Assembly: GCF_021130785.1 (NCBI RefSeq)
Contig: NC_060210.1
Coordinates: forward strand, 184,232,001 to 184,296,000
Source of the DNA: Homalodisca vitripennis
Lineage: Eukaryota; Arthropoda; Insecta; Hemiptera; Cicadellidae
DNA length: 64,000 bases
Direction: 5' to 3'
Within the stretch, counting starts at the first letter, position 1; each line of letters starts with the position of its first letter. The position numbers and the translations under genes were made by a program. The notes below the pieces were generated by a model. That model made no database searches. It was given only the letters and a program-made list of their open reading frames with translations, and was not told the origin of the DNA. Below are positions 1 to 13,080 of the stretch, piece by piece.

Positions 1-2299
1 TTTACAATCGAACAGTAAGTGTAATTGTTTTTTAATAATCGCTTTAAAATGTGCAACATTTATTTTTTATTTTGTTTCACAATATTACAGAGTTTTATTC
101 AGACAAATATCTAAAGATTTCTAGTAGTAGTTTATAAAACTTCTTCGTAAGGTAAATCGTTAAAAATATGCAAAAATACTAAAAATATTCATTTAGCCAT
201 GCCCATCAAACTAATTTTATAGTAGAATAAATATATTTTTATTAATTTATTTTCTGAACGAATTATTACTATCAAAAATATTTGGTTACAGTTTTGTTTT
301 TATTGTAATAATGAACTATTTAATAAATATGTAAATTGGAACCCATATTATGAAAAGATGAGCAATCCAATGTCACACCCATTCGACCTAATATAACAAG
401 CAGATGGATGGCGATCATTACTTATACTTTAGTGTAAAAACTTGTTTCTGCTTGTGGAACTTGGATTCTGTTTTTGTTCACTTTTAATATTCCAGTACTA
501 AGATATCCATGCCTTTTACTATACTTTTAGAAGTTACTTTTTACATATTAGAAAACGGAAACGATTGATATTTTATGAATACCAACAAGTGATGATAAAA
601 ATGTAATGCAAATCTGTTTATAGAATTTGTAATTCGTAAAAGTTTCAAGATGAAATTATAAAAAAAATAATCAATCTATGTAGACCTATGAACACAAGGA
701 TCTTCAGGATACAAGACTCAAATGCAAAAGTTTCACAAATAAACAATCATAGCATTTTCATGGGATTTCCTTTTGGTTTGTGGATCCCGAAACAAATATT
801 TCAACTGAAAGCCGTAATTCCAGTTTTACACCACCAACAATTTCAGTAACAATCAAAAACACACAAAGATGATAGCTCATAAAATTGCTTTTTACATTTA
901 TCTTTCCTACATTTTGAATTACATTTTGGAAATTGTCTATAAGTCTCAAATTATCTTCAATATTAAATTACCAATTGGAGTCATAGAATACAGCACGATA
1001 TTTTGAAATGAAATAATTATATTGAAGGATGTCTTCAGATCTAAAAGTATGAATATTTGCAGTGTTAAATTGAAAGAAAGCAAAGAACGTTCTTGAGCGT
1101 TTCGTTAACGAAATTGTGTAATTCGTGAGAGAAAATTTTAAATTGGTGTTACATTCGACAAGATCAATTATCGCTAAATACTGTGGTCCTGTAATTACCA
1201 TGTAGAGCAAAGTGAATACATGAATTGTTTCGCCTTTGATCTCTGTAACACTAAGACAAAGGTTTTTGTTTTAATTAGAACTTCTCGCTATCGTCCGTGT
1301 ATTCAATTAGCATTCGTTAATTTGTACCATTCAATTGACATATTAGTAAGTAGATACAGGTTCAGTGGCTTCTATGATGGCTGGTTTTTCAATACGAGTT
1401 GTATTTTGTAAATAATTTCCTCAATTTATTTAATTTCTAAATAGCCGCCCTACTTAATTATTAAAACCCACTGCCAGCTATATATCACTAAGAGTAGTTT
1501 TTTTAATCCAATGACTTCTACGCTTTAAATACCCTAACGACTAAAACCCACAGCCTGTGTATAACACATAATCATATAACCTTTTATATATCAAACGATA
1601 ACAAAATTCAATGGAATCGTAAACGATTAATTACTTATTTCCTCGTACTACTTCCTCGAACAAGATTAGAAAACAATTCTAGCTTTCAATCTGTTGTCTT
1701 ATCAAATTATGTTAGGCTCTAATGTTTCTGTTGCTGATGCTGACGAACCAATCAAGTCTATTGAGCTATCTATCACATTAGATGCAAATCCTAGATTCAA
1801 GTAGCGGTTTTTTAGTGAAAAATTATTTTTTTTTTTTACTAAGGTAACAAAAATTTTTAGTAAGTTTCGTCAACATATTTATTCTAAAGTAGAAAATAAT
1901 ATAAAATTTATTTAATCAAAACATGATTTTTGTAATTAAATGTTGAAGTAATAAAAGGAATAAAAATTATTTAGGTATTTAAACCCAACAGGAAAGCATG
2001 TCACGCCTAAAAAGAAGACAAATATTAGGAATCTGGATTGATAGGAAAATATTAAATAAGTATAAGCAATTCTTAAAAATCTCTGAAGATGTTGAAAGTT
2101 TTAAGTGACTTCTAGCGTAAATATTTCTACAGTAAAGTGAGCTTAAAATATATTTTTTTACAACGATTGTAGATTTCTCGCTATAGGACTTTTAGACATG
2201 AATATACACTTTAGAAAACTGTCCCTTAGATGAACAAAAAAATGATTGATCAAATGTATACTATAATAGTTGGTAATAACAGGCTACTGTTGTAAAGGT

Positions 2300-2745
2300 T
2301 TTGAAGAACAGAGGTACACGAATGTATCAGGGCATGATATAATTTTGGATATATAGCCTCGAATTAGTAATAGTAAATGAGACCATACAGAAATAAAGGT
2401 TATGAAAGATCCAAGGACACAAATGAAACAAATCCAATATTTCATGTATACTGTGTACATAATATAGAAATTGGTCATAGATCAGCCATACTGTTGTGAC
2501 GGTAACGGAAGGCACAAATATATCAGTAAAGAGTATACTTTATGGATACAAAACGTTGAATACAGAATAGATGAAATCGTACAGGAATAACGCCAATGAA
2601 GAACGCAGGGACACAAATATAATCAGTACAGAGCATACTTTATGGATAAAAAAACCTTGAATATGGAATAGATGAAATCGTACAGGAATAGAGGCAAATG
2701 AAGAATGCAGGGACACAAATATACCAGTATCAGATATATCGGGAC
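2300..2745. repeat. Degenerate ~100 bp minisatellite in unit 1
   Basis: A monomer of roughly 100 bp containing 'actttatggata', 'gatgaaatcgtacaggaata' and 'cagggacacaaatata' is repeated several times. The clearest pair starts at about 2,541 and 2,641. An earlier, more diverged monomer lies at 2,284-2,520. The same monomer recurs at 45,240-45,545 in unit 2. Confidence 0.7.
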
Positions 2746-3812
2746 GGTGCGGTGTAATATATACAATACATCCTTCTTCCTTAAACATATGAAAAATATG
2801 CTTCGACCGCATCACACCCACAGTCCCTTCCATTGTGACCCAGTAGACATTTATTGTTGATGAATTCCTATTGTATTTAGATACCCGTCGGTTTTATATA
2901 AAAACTATCAAATACCCGCGGCTTCGCCTGCAATTTCTATGCAACATTTCGTGTATTTGTTTGAATAACTCCCGCGATTTAAGTACGGTAACACTTGAAC
3001 ATTTGTACACCAATTTATATGAATTCAAATTTCCTAGCTTTCTTAATGAAAGTACTTATGATTTTACAATAGGGTCCTATGATATTTAAAAAATTGCATT
3101 AATTTTTCAGTGTTCAAGATTAAGAAGACCAGATATTAACAAATTTGCGAGTAATTCTAATATCAGGTTTTGCACTTCTAGTTTATATTAATTATATTTC
3201 TAACGCAAAATTGGCGTTTTGCAATGAAGCTCCTATAAACAATACAATTAGACCTACATATGGTTTTGTAATGAAGTTGGATTAAAAAAACTATGGTAAT
3301 CTAGATTGGATGGATATAGATATTGTTATTGAAAATTAAAAACTTTAAATCAATAATACTAACACTTTTCAATATTTACATTAGGACAGTTTACATTCAT
3401 ATGCAAAGATAATAAATGATACAGTAAATTTCTTGCTTTCCTAACTCATTTTCGCTAAATAATACCACTTCCTCAATCCAGGACTTTCGCATAAAATTTC
3501 AGAACAGTCGGTTAGATAGTTTGTACATGAAAACAAAAGACACACAAAGTCTCTTTCGCATTTGTAATATTATTAGGATGTTGAATTGGATGTTCTTCTC
3601 GTGCAGTCAATTACATAAACGCTATAATTCTTTAAACAATTTTAAGCAAATGTAAAATTATTGAATTCGACATTAAAGTTTCAACATAGAGTTACTGTTA
3701 GGGAATAAATGTTTTGGAGATATTTAATTTAATAAGTTTTAAATATCCAAATTTTTATTTAGCAGGCGATATTATTTATTTGTTTCTTTCCATTTACTTA
3801 GCTTAACATAAA

Positions 3813-3813
3813 T

Positions 3814-3868
<55 letters not shown>

Positions 3869-3881
3869 TATATATATATAA
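3813..3881. repeat. (TA)n microsatellite
   Basis: An almost pure TA dinucleotide run of about 65 bp within block beta. The matching place in unit 2 (around 45,900) lacks the expansion, so it grew after unit duplication. Confidence 0.9.
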
Positions 3882-5210
3882 GCCTAACAATATGTCCAGT
3901 CTTGTACATAAAAATATATCAATTTTCTTATTACGGTGGATTTTCGGTTTGAAAGCGACGTTTGAGTAAAACACCATACATATCCAAGAAATTTTACCAC
4001 AAAGGGATTTGTATGAAATCTACGTAATAACGTGTTTATATTTGTAATTTACAAAAGTTAATCTCTAGGGATGGTTAAAAGGTAAAAGTCAGTAATATTT
4101 CTAATTTATGTACAAAGATGAAACCAGTTTATTGTTTTTTTATATTAAATTACGTAAAACTACCTTTCTAAATAATTTCATTTTTAAGAATCTAGTCTTC
4201 CTGCTTGCTAAAATATATTTCTTAAAGCTAAATTATAAAAATACATTAGGTGTGTAACATTATTTTGTCGGTTAAAATGTTATTTATATTTCAGATATTC
4301 ATATAAATCAGGTAATAAACTTAACGAAATAAATATAATATTCACATACATTTTAACTATATTTCCGACTTTTTTTCAAATTTTTAGTTACTGACGTAAA
4401 TTGTGCAGCTAATAGGTAGGATTGAAGTATTTCCGAGAAACGTCCCCCAGGGACGTAACTAATTAATGTAAAACACGTTACATATATGTTTATATATGTA
4501 TACATGTTTATATAAGTATATATGTTTATTATATTAGGGGGGTTTTGAATCGCCTTAAAAATATTGTCGAACATATAAAATATTGTTGATAAGATGCAGA
4601 GTTGGATGCTTTGCGAATCCAACTGAGAATGGAAAGCAAGTACTCATTAAAATTGAATCAATCTTTGTAATATATTATTTACACAAACATACTTATAACT
4701 AACTGTATGTAAACCCCCTCTCTTCATCTTCCCCTCACAACACTCCCCACTCCCCCCCTCCCACCTATATTATACTTTTTATTTTAGAATATCTTGCTTA
4801 TCACAGTTTTTTTTACAAGTTTGGAGTTTTACCAATGTAACGTTGAAAATTATCAAATGCTTTTAAATGTTTGCTTGGATGAAAAGAATTATTTCGATAT
4901 TGTTTAAATCTTTTTTATGAGAGAACCACAATTATTTTCCCTGACCCACAATATTTTATACAAATAACTCCCTTATTTTGTAAAATAAATAATTAGAGAC
5001 GAGCCGGATTATTTCAGTGGCAGACACTGTCGCTGCGAGACGTATTATAAACAATTCACATGGGAGTGTCAGGGCTGCGGTAGGAGCACAATTCCATTTG
5101 TCCATAAATCGTACTTTACCGTGAAGCTGTGATGATGTGTCTGGTGCTGATATACTGAACCATATATCGATAATTTCCTCTATCCCAACGTAACACATAC
5201 AGCCTTCTGG

Positions 5211-8200
5211 TATTGTACGCTTTTAAATTGATTTTTTACATTGAAAGTATTTTTAATTTATATTTTAAATTTTTTATCTGGTTTAACTCTTTACACAAAA
5301 TCAATTTAAGATTTGTCACAAATAAAACATATATTTCATCGATATAAACAATTTATCGATGGTCGATAGAACGCACCTAAAAAGTCACTTCCTGGTTTGC
5401 CATATTATTATCTTTTGACCCATCAATACAGTTATCCCTCAGATCAAGAGAAACCCGTGTACCAAATTTAACATATCTACGGCCATTCTATCAATAGATA
5501 CTTCACATTCGGACAGACTAACTGACATTCAGACGATTTTTTTTAGTTTAAAATTTTCACTACAATCAATATGGTTCTTCCTTGGAGTAAGGGGAACTCA
5601 AGAGTATCTTCAACCTAAGAACTCCTCCACTCTGAACTAAAATAATTTAGATGTTATTAAATTTTGTAGCTGTTTAATAAAAACAAATCATAAAGCGATG
5701 GAGTAAAATTCATTACACAGCCGATTATAAAACGTTGACTATATGACTTCAGAGTTCCAAAAACCTATATTTAAATGTAAACCTTAAATGGATAAAATGT
5801 TAGTATATCTATGAGTGAGTATTGTTTGTCTCAAGACAGTTAAGAATGTTATTAAAAAGAAATATTCATACCAAAGTCCATATGCGGACAACTGCCAGTG
5901 GTTTTATGCATGTCGGATTACGTTAAAAGAAAAAAAGGAACGTAATAAATATTTCATACTTTTTAAAATTTGTAATTTGTTACTCCGTACTAAATCGACA
6001 CTATTATTATTATGGCATTGTATTAGCCTACCAGATTCGTTTGAAATTCGGCTATTGCCCTAATAATTTTTAAAACTATAGAGAGAACAGCATTAGCTCC
6101 TTAAAATAAACATAGTCGACGTTTACTTGGCTCTCCTCATCACCTGCATATCTCATCTGCAAGTAAACAAAATATTATTCTGACATCCAAGTGTAGCTAT
6201 AGAGAACGTATCATCAGGAAATGGCAAACTCTGCTGCGATCTTATTAAATTACACACAGTCATCGTCTTCTGTGCTCTCCTTTCTTTTCTGCATTTCTCA
6301 TTCAAGAGACACAAAATAGTATCCCGACATGAATGTCAGAGCCAAAAGAACTACAGTTAAAAGTGAAGTTGTTTGTATCCCATTCAAAACATTTGGTAAT
6401 GTACATCTTCTTTACACAAATAATGTTACATTTAGAAATACTAATTGGTATGGTCTGTATTATACTTTTTCAATACAAAACATTCGTTTAAATACCCCAA
6501 AAATACAAATATTCGAACAAATGCACTATTAAGGTTTAACTTAAAAATATATTACAGGTCTTATACAACTAAACTAGAGTGTACGCATAGAGAGATATCA
6601 TATTTAGAGAAAACGTGATGTGACCAACCCTTGCAGAATGTCCTAAAATCCTCTAGGCCTTCAAACGACCATCCTAAAAAGATATGCTAACATGATTATG
6701 GAACCCTAAAGTACGTTTAATGTAATATGCAGAGGTTTTCACGAAAGGTTAGAACACCTTCAGTATATTGCGGTAAATATACAAGGAAAAAACATTTTTT
6801 GACATATTTCTGGTCTCTCTTACTTTAGTGTTTTTCATAGTTATGAGAGATATTTTAATTTTTTATCACGTCCTATAAAAGTTAATGCAAATAACCTTAA
6901 ACTTTGTATTATCATTAAAATTATATTCTGATCAAAACAGGGGTTTTCAACCCATTTTAACTTAACCCTTATTTTATTTAACAATAATATATCTCGTAAA
7001 CCATTATTTCTATAACATTTTTGCATCATTACAGTGATTTTTGTTGTGAACATAAATGTTGGTAAATGTATAAAATTTTAATAGATTGAGAAATAAGTGC
7101 GATACGGCTATTTTGACCCTTAAGTGTTTATTTGTTATAGGAAAAAGTACTTAAATAAGTGAAATTTGTTTAAAGTTATTTGTTTTTAGGATCATTCAAT
7201 TGTTTCGAAATAAAATAAAATATTTATATCCACGGAGACAGTTATTATTTATTTTTAAATCCGATTTAAGTAAATAAGCTACCGTAGGATTTCTCATTGA
7301 ATTTAAAACGTAACAAAATTTTTGCAATATTATTATAGACAGTAACGGTTTTTATAAAAATGAATTTTAAAAATTTAAGTTCCGCCAATTTTATATTAAA
7401 AGCAATATTATCTAATTATTCATACTAAACTGAACATATGTCCTATGTTTTATAGATATTCGCTTGTTTTGTGGCTACTACCAAAAGCTTTTTGGAACCA
7501 ATCCCTCACGAACACCATTTATATTTGCAAAATAATTGCTTTATGTAAATTGTAACGGTTCTGATATTACTATTTGTAACATATTCAAACTGCGAGAATA
7601 TTTTTCGATCTGAAGTCTGAGGTAAAAAATTCGCAATGAATGAGGTCCCGACTGAATATTCACCTTACCTTTTATACTCTTATAATGTACAATGATTATT
7701 AAAGATGGGTGTAATAATTTATTTTTACACAATTAATTAAATATATTTAGAATAAATAAAATGTTGCTAAATGTAACTAATGCTAAATTGGTCTGTATTA
7801 TAGAGAGGTAGTTGTGAGGTAGTGAATGTTCCAGTTTTGTTAAACTTGCATACAAGTCTTTCTTCAGCTCAATAATCGAGACTTCGTTGAAGAATACAAA
7901 ACTTTTCAGACAGAGGCTTAAGGTAAATAGACCCAAACTAGAACTTGGACATTTTTGTTATATAAAACTTTCTGCACGCAGACCTTCATATACTGTAACC
8001 AATTCAATACAGTATTTCAGTTCCTTTGAGTTTTTTTTTGAAAGTACATATTTTTTATAAAAGAATCAAATGTCCTTAATGAAAACACTTTAATAAATTA
8101 CATATTCTAGATTTGTTAACAAAAAACCAAATAAATAAATGTGTACAAAATTTGGAACACATGTTTACAACCCGGAACGATCATGGGAATAGTTTGACAT

Positions 8201-9370
8201 CTCTATAATTGTTACACATGTGCTGTCTAGTTGTGCTTTGTCACCGGGGGCTGTAGTATGATATAATGGCAGAGACATTGATACTGGTGTTTGTGTTGCA
8301 GTGTACAAACTGTATTAAACATATTTATTATCAGACTCATCCTTCATCTCTTTTATGATTTTCAGTATGTAATTTATTTAGCCTCCACAGAATTAGTATT
8401 ATTATAATATAATAATTCGAATTTATTATAAATAATAACAAAATAAAATGACGAACTATTATTTGTTAACACTACAAAGCTTTATTGTGTTGATTGAATT
8501 TGCACAAAAAGTTGTGTAATGTTTTCCCTACATAATGCTCTGTAAATAAATTAAAAAACAAGATTAGAGTGTGTTGGAATAATCACCTAAATTCTTTGTA
8601 GTCAAATTCCAGTTATATTTTCAATATTTTAAAATCCTAACGTAACATTTAATTCTCAATTGATAATTATTTGAGGTTGTGCTGAAAAATTATCAAGTTC
8701 TTATCTTAAGTGGTTCAGAGTATCAATGATTAGTCGAAGTGTTAGTTTAGAGAGACCTAATCGAATGTCAAGGTTATAAATACTGTACAAAAATTTTACT
8801 CCGGATTGACAGATAATTCTTTTCATAAACGTCTCATTCAAATATAGATATAATTGGAAACTTCAGTTATCCATATAAATTTTTTACTAATTCATAAGAG
8901 TTCTACAAAAATTAAACACATGATATTAATAGTAATACGAGTATGATATGATAATGTTATATTATGAAACATTTTAAAAACCAATTAACGAGAATCTTTG
9001 TTTTTAAGTTGCACCGTCTACTAATTACGAAATATTAATTAAGGATAATTGTTATAAATGTGCCCCTACAGAACGATTGCAAGTCCTTAATCACTTATAA
9101 CGTAAAATCTATCTAAGAACACACAAGCTTATTGTGGTAGTTTTTAAAAAAGGAAACAAAGGCAGTATTTTTTAACTAAAAAAAGAGTTTCCAAAAGTAC
9201 AAAGTCTAAACCTTTAAAAATAACATACACTGAACTTGGCACCAGGCCAACCACAAATTTTATTTTAGTTTCAATGCAAAATAGCGTGCAGCGCAATTAA
9301 AGAGCCAGTTCAATTATTTTCGGTGACTAAAAGAATTTACGGACATCAGCTGATACTATCCGATAATTAG
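5211..9370. other. AT-rich region with no supported gene
   Basis: Short ORFs under 90 codons occur on both strands, but none shows a recognisable domain, codon bias or conserved copy. Homology with the tandem repeat fades after about 5,210. I see no RNA gene or transposon terminus that I can support. Confidence 0.6.
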
Positions 9371-9675
9371 TGTAAGACATACGTAATTATTAGTAAAATA
9401 AAATTCATAGAATCAATGGACAGATAGTTGCTGGAAAGGAAGTCTTGTATTACAATTCGATACAAACATCCTCCGGATGTAAGTGGATACGCACATCCGC
9501 CCAGACACCGACGATGAACAAACAGGAAATGTTTGTTTAAGCAGCAGAAATGCTTATTTATAAAAAACCGTGCGAAGATGTAAGGGACAGCCATGCTGAT
9601 TGGTACTCACCAATTATGATGGAGAGATTTGGCAGAAGCGTGGTCATGAGCTGGCGGAAGAACAAACATCCAAAC
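9371..9675 (+). repeat. Truncated LTR-like repeat, upstream copy
   Basis: About 305 bp that is nearly identical to 10,261-10,573 in direct orientation. It starts with TG ('tgtaagacat') and contains the shared 'catcctccggatgtaagtg' and 'ggtactcaccaattatgatg'. The downstream copy has 12 extra bases near 10,311 and continues about 160 bp further, so this copy appears cut by a deletion that fused it to the env-like remnant. It is probably the left LTR of a deleted LTR retroelement. Confidence 0.55.
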
Positions 9676-10260
9676 AAACCTGAAAGTAGTATGCTCACCT
9701 CAGAAGACCCATCACTACATCCAAAAACCGAACAACACAGGAACTCTAGAAATCATCCTACCCTGTGAATGTTCTCTACACCACGAAGAATTAACACTTA
9801 TAAACACAGTAATACCATGTGGTTTCCAAAAACCCGGACAACTATCAAATAACACATCTTCTGCCCATTTCTTGGTCAAAATTTCACTCTATAACTATAT
9901 TACCCCTCGAATCAGAAACAAGACAAGAATTCCAACACCTCCATGAAATCTTAGATGAAAAACTGGACCTTATTGACACCCACCTACTTCGTTCACAATC
10001 TACAAAGACAACACCACTTCCAGCTAAATCACGACGACAAAAACTTAGTAAACAACACGGAACTCATTTTGTACATTTTATTAGCCTGGACTTCTATATT
10101 AACACTACTTATTTTTATAGCCCTCTACTTCATCCACATTAACAACATCAAAATAAAATTCCTGAAGCCTACAGTACATGAACGTGACTACCCAATGGAT
10201 AACCTTAATTAGACAATAAGTACGATTCGTAGGTAGAATCCTCATTAAGCCAGGGGAATT
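9676..10260 (+). pseudogene. Env-like C-terminal remnant of an LTR retroelement
   Basis: Translated segments in changing frames resemble the C-terminal part of an envelope or fusion glycoprotein of insect LTR elements. A cysteine-containing ectodomain stretch (Leu-Pro-Cys-Glu-Cys at about 9,760-9,775, with another Cys about 20 residues on) is followed by a second segment (9,955-10,212). That segment has a strongly hydrophobic run typical of a membrane anchor (about 10,055-10,140) and a short basic/polar tail ending in TAA near 10,212. At least one frameshift separates the parts. A purine-rich tract (caggggaattt) sits just before the downstream repeat, as expected for a polypurine tract. No gag or pol is left. 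The env assignment rests on architecture and the flanking LTR-like repeats; no family match was run. Confidence 0.45.
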
Positions 10261-10735
10261 TAAGACATTACATAATTATTAGTAAAATAAAATTCATAGA
10301 ATCAATGGACAATCTTCTTCCAGAGTTGCTGGAAAGGAAGTCTTGTATTACAATTCGATACAAACATCCTCCGGATGTAAGTGAATACGCACATCCGCCC
10401 AGACACCGATGATGAAACAAACAGGAAATGCTTGTTTAAGCAGCGGAAATTCTTATTTATAAAAACCGTGCGACGATGTAGGGGACAGCCATGCTGATTG
10501 GTACTCACCAATTATGATGGAGAGATTTGGCAGAGGCGTGGTCATTAGCTGGCGGGAGAACAACATCAAAACTGAAGAACAAGGAAGAGAGGAGGAGGTC
10601 GAGGACGGGAATTCGAAAAGCGACGTTCGGGAGTGCCAGTGCTTGTGTTCGTGTGCGGGAAAATATCTTTAGGCGTAATAAGTGTCAAGTGCAATAATAA
10701 AATGTAAGTAATTTTAGGAACTTAGTATTATATAT
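10261..10735 (+). repeat. Candidate 3' LTR of the env-bearing element
   Basis: The first 313 bp repeat 9,371-9,675. The next ~160 bp are unusually GC-rich for this window and run to an 'aataataaaatg' polyadenylation-like signal near 10,695. Position after a purine tract and downstream of the env-like frame fits a 3' LTR. The outer end is not firmly fixed. Confidence 0.45.
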
Positions 10736-11451
10736 ATCAGGGTTCATTAATCATTCACAATTCCAAGGTACCTGTACCTAATATAATGAAAAGAATATAA
10801 TGTGTAGAAGTCAAATGAATAGTTTAATATTGAAATTCATATCTTCTTAATTCATATATTTTATTTAAATATTTAAATGTTCACAATTTCGAAAATGTAA
10901 ATTTATGTTAATGTTTAGATATTTTAAATGGAAATTTCTCACGTTAGTCCATGAACTCATATTTATTGCAAAACTACAAAATTACTAGTAAATGTTATAG
11001 TGAATTAAATTAAAATAAATTGTAATAAATAATTTAATATTAAACATGTCTTCAAAGTATTAAGGTATTAAAATTTGTGCTTAATATGTCGGTAGACGTT
11101 ATCAATTGTTTATTAAAATTTTAATCAATTTAATGAGATGTTGTCACAAATAAAATACGTGTTGTTTCATTTGAGTGTGTTTAATTGCCAATCTAACCTA
11201 TTATTATATCCTCTCACAGCAGCTCTTGCTCATAATATATTATATATTTCACAACCTTAATCTAAACCAACCTTACAAAACCTTACATTAGTCTGTCTGT
11301 ATGTATAACTGTCTGTCACTTGCAACGATATCTCGAAAAACGGACATACAGACTTTAAGTATTGAATTAAGCTAAGATCTGCTTTCGATGTAAGCAATAT
11401 TGATGGTGGATTTGGATCTGAGGTTGAAAAAACGGCCCTTTATGTATACTA
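10736..11451. other. Intergenic AT-rich DNA
   Basis: No gene seen. The last ~180 bp contain simple 'gtctgtctgtatgta'-like sequence and end at the TA target of the Tigger element that follows. Confidence 0.5.
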
Positions 11452-12300
11452 CAGTGGAGTCCGCTAATCCGAACACGTGTAATCCGAACGTCGGTTAATC
11501 CGAACAGGTCCAGGAGGAATTAATTATAACGATAATGGACAGTTATAGGAACTAATTACTTAAAAAATGAAAATGGGTGCATCATTTCGTACATAAACAA
11601 AGAAAACTTTAATTAAATAGACATACAGTATTTTTATTAAGACAAATTGTGTACGGTACAGTACAAAAATAATGAAGTTACATACAGTACCAAATTGAAA
11701 ACTTATAGGTTAAGTATGAGTTAATTACTGTATTAAGAAGTGAAATCAAACAAAATTGGACGTACAGTACTGATATTATTATTGAGTACAATATTAATTG
11801 TTAAAAGACATAAATTCAGTTATTGTCTTCTGTCGCATTGAAGAGAGTCTATTGGATGACGCGTAGTTTCACCATCGTGTCATAAACATGATATCGGCAG
11901 GTGTAGCAGTAGCCTGTTGCTCTAAGTATCGTAGTGCAAGGTTAAGCGCTGCTGCACCGTCTGCGTGTGGCACCAACTCTCCTTATCACCCAGGTTCTCG
12001 TCGTCCCGTAGCGCGTGGACCCGTACAATATCCAGTACGCTCACATTGCTTAACAATAGAACTCTCACACTAAATACGGTAAATGTGCTTAGTATTCTCA
12101 AACACGTTTATTTGTCAAGAAATACAATGTAACAGTCAGTAAACATATTTTAATAAAAAATTTTGAATAATTCTATAACAAAATAGACCCATTCTCAAGT
12201 TTAAAACCGTATTTTTCTGCAATTCTGGCTAATCCGAACAATCACATAATCCGAATAGGGCTCTCGGTCCCAATTAGGTCGGATTAACGGGACTCTACTG
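11452..12300 (-). mobile_element. pogo/Tigger-type DNA transposon, internally deleted
   Basis: The ends are imperfect terminal inverted repeats: left 'cagtggagtccgctaatccg', right (reverse complement) 'cagtagagtcccgttaatcc'. Both continue with repeated 'taatccgaac' blocks, and the element is flanked by TA on both sides (11,450-11,451 and 12,301-12,302). This terminus is characteristic of pogo/Tigger elements. At 849 bp it is far shorter than an autonomous copy, and only a C-terminal transposase fragment remains on the minus strand. Confidence 0.85.
11823..12000 (-). pseudogene. Tigger/Jerky-like transposase C-terminal remnant
   Basis: On the minus strand this stretch encodes residues such as ALNLALRYLEQQ, ATPADIMFM and then, after a stop or frame break, a short basic/polar tail. 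This resembles the C-terminal tail seen in Tigger-family DDE transposases, where a helix ending in Glu-Gln-Gln is followed by a Thr-x-x-Asp-Ile-Met segment. The catalytic DDE core and the N-terminal DNA-binding domain are absent. It is non-functional. Confidence 0.6.
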
Positions 12301-13046
12301 TAGTTGCATTTGGACATGTATTTGAAAATTACAGTAACGTATAAATTCCAATTTGTAAAAGATTATTCAGTAAAGGTTTATAAGAAAGTTAGTGATATTT
12401 AAATAATTTGAAAAGTATTTCATTATGCTAATGCAAAATAAAATATAAATTTTAAACACAAAAAGTTCGGTTAAATGTTGATGTAAAAGCAGCTCTTGAC
12501 ATTTTACGCTCCAACTATCATCAACTTCATTAAAATGTTACCTCAGACTTTAGGCTGTACTTATACCAGAAACAAATTAACAGTTCCTAACTGAAGTCTG
12601 GTACCTTGCAGTAACTGATTCCATTCAATTCTCGTGTTAACTTTTTCCAGACTCTCTGAAGTGAAATTAATTATTAGAATTAATTATAACTAATGATTGG
12701 CTGATAAACATGCAGGTTAGCTTTAAAATTCTACTTATTATTAAGTTTTACATGTTGTCATAAATCAACACTTAAGTACTAAAATTTAGTGCCTTATACT
12801 TTCATACTCACTTTTTTGCCCTTCAAGTTGATTCCTACCACTAAGTAATTTTTATAAACAGTTTGCCAGTAACATCTTCTGTTATAATGTACGTATATAT
12901 ATATATATTAAAATTGACATATATTTCTAAAACAAAATATTACCCTATGGTTTTTTAGTTTGATACTTTATATAAATAAAACTACACTAATTAAAATACG
13001 AGTGTATTTATTTTTTTGTGTAGCTTTATGTTACGGTTTTTTAAAT

Positions 13047-13080
13047 CTGAAGAAGAGGGTAGATTTCAATCCTCGAAACG
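13047..13080 (+). ncRNA. Hammerhead-like core motif (left arm)
   Basis: CTGAAGA (fits the CUGANGA box), a short GAGG/CCTC stem and then GAAACG occur in the order of a hammerhead ribozyme core. An extra A follows the first box, and convincing stems I and III are not evident, although a self-complementary TAGAGCTCTA follows. Similar motifs are known in Penelope-like elements. It may be a decayed remnant or chance. Confidence 0.25.

Larger units (their letters stand above)
1..5210 (+). repeat. Large tandem repeat, unit 1, blocks alpha and beta
   Basis: This block recurs in the same orientation elsewhere. Positions 1-2,050 align with 61,924-63,948, for example the shared stretch beginning at 13 and 61,953. 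Positions about 1,100-2,860 align more weakly with 44,730-45,640. Positions 3,660-5,200 align with 45,740-46,500 and then 51,510-51,910. The copies differ by many substitutions and indels, so the repeat is old. No reading frame is preserved between copies: the short ORFs here have different lengths and frames in the other copies. I see no coding capacity and no recognisable transposon ends. It could be a macrosatellite unit or a very decayed element. Confidence 0.75.
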
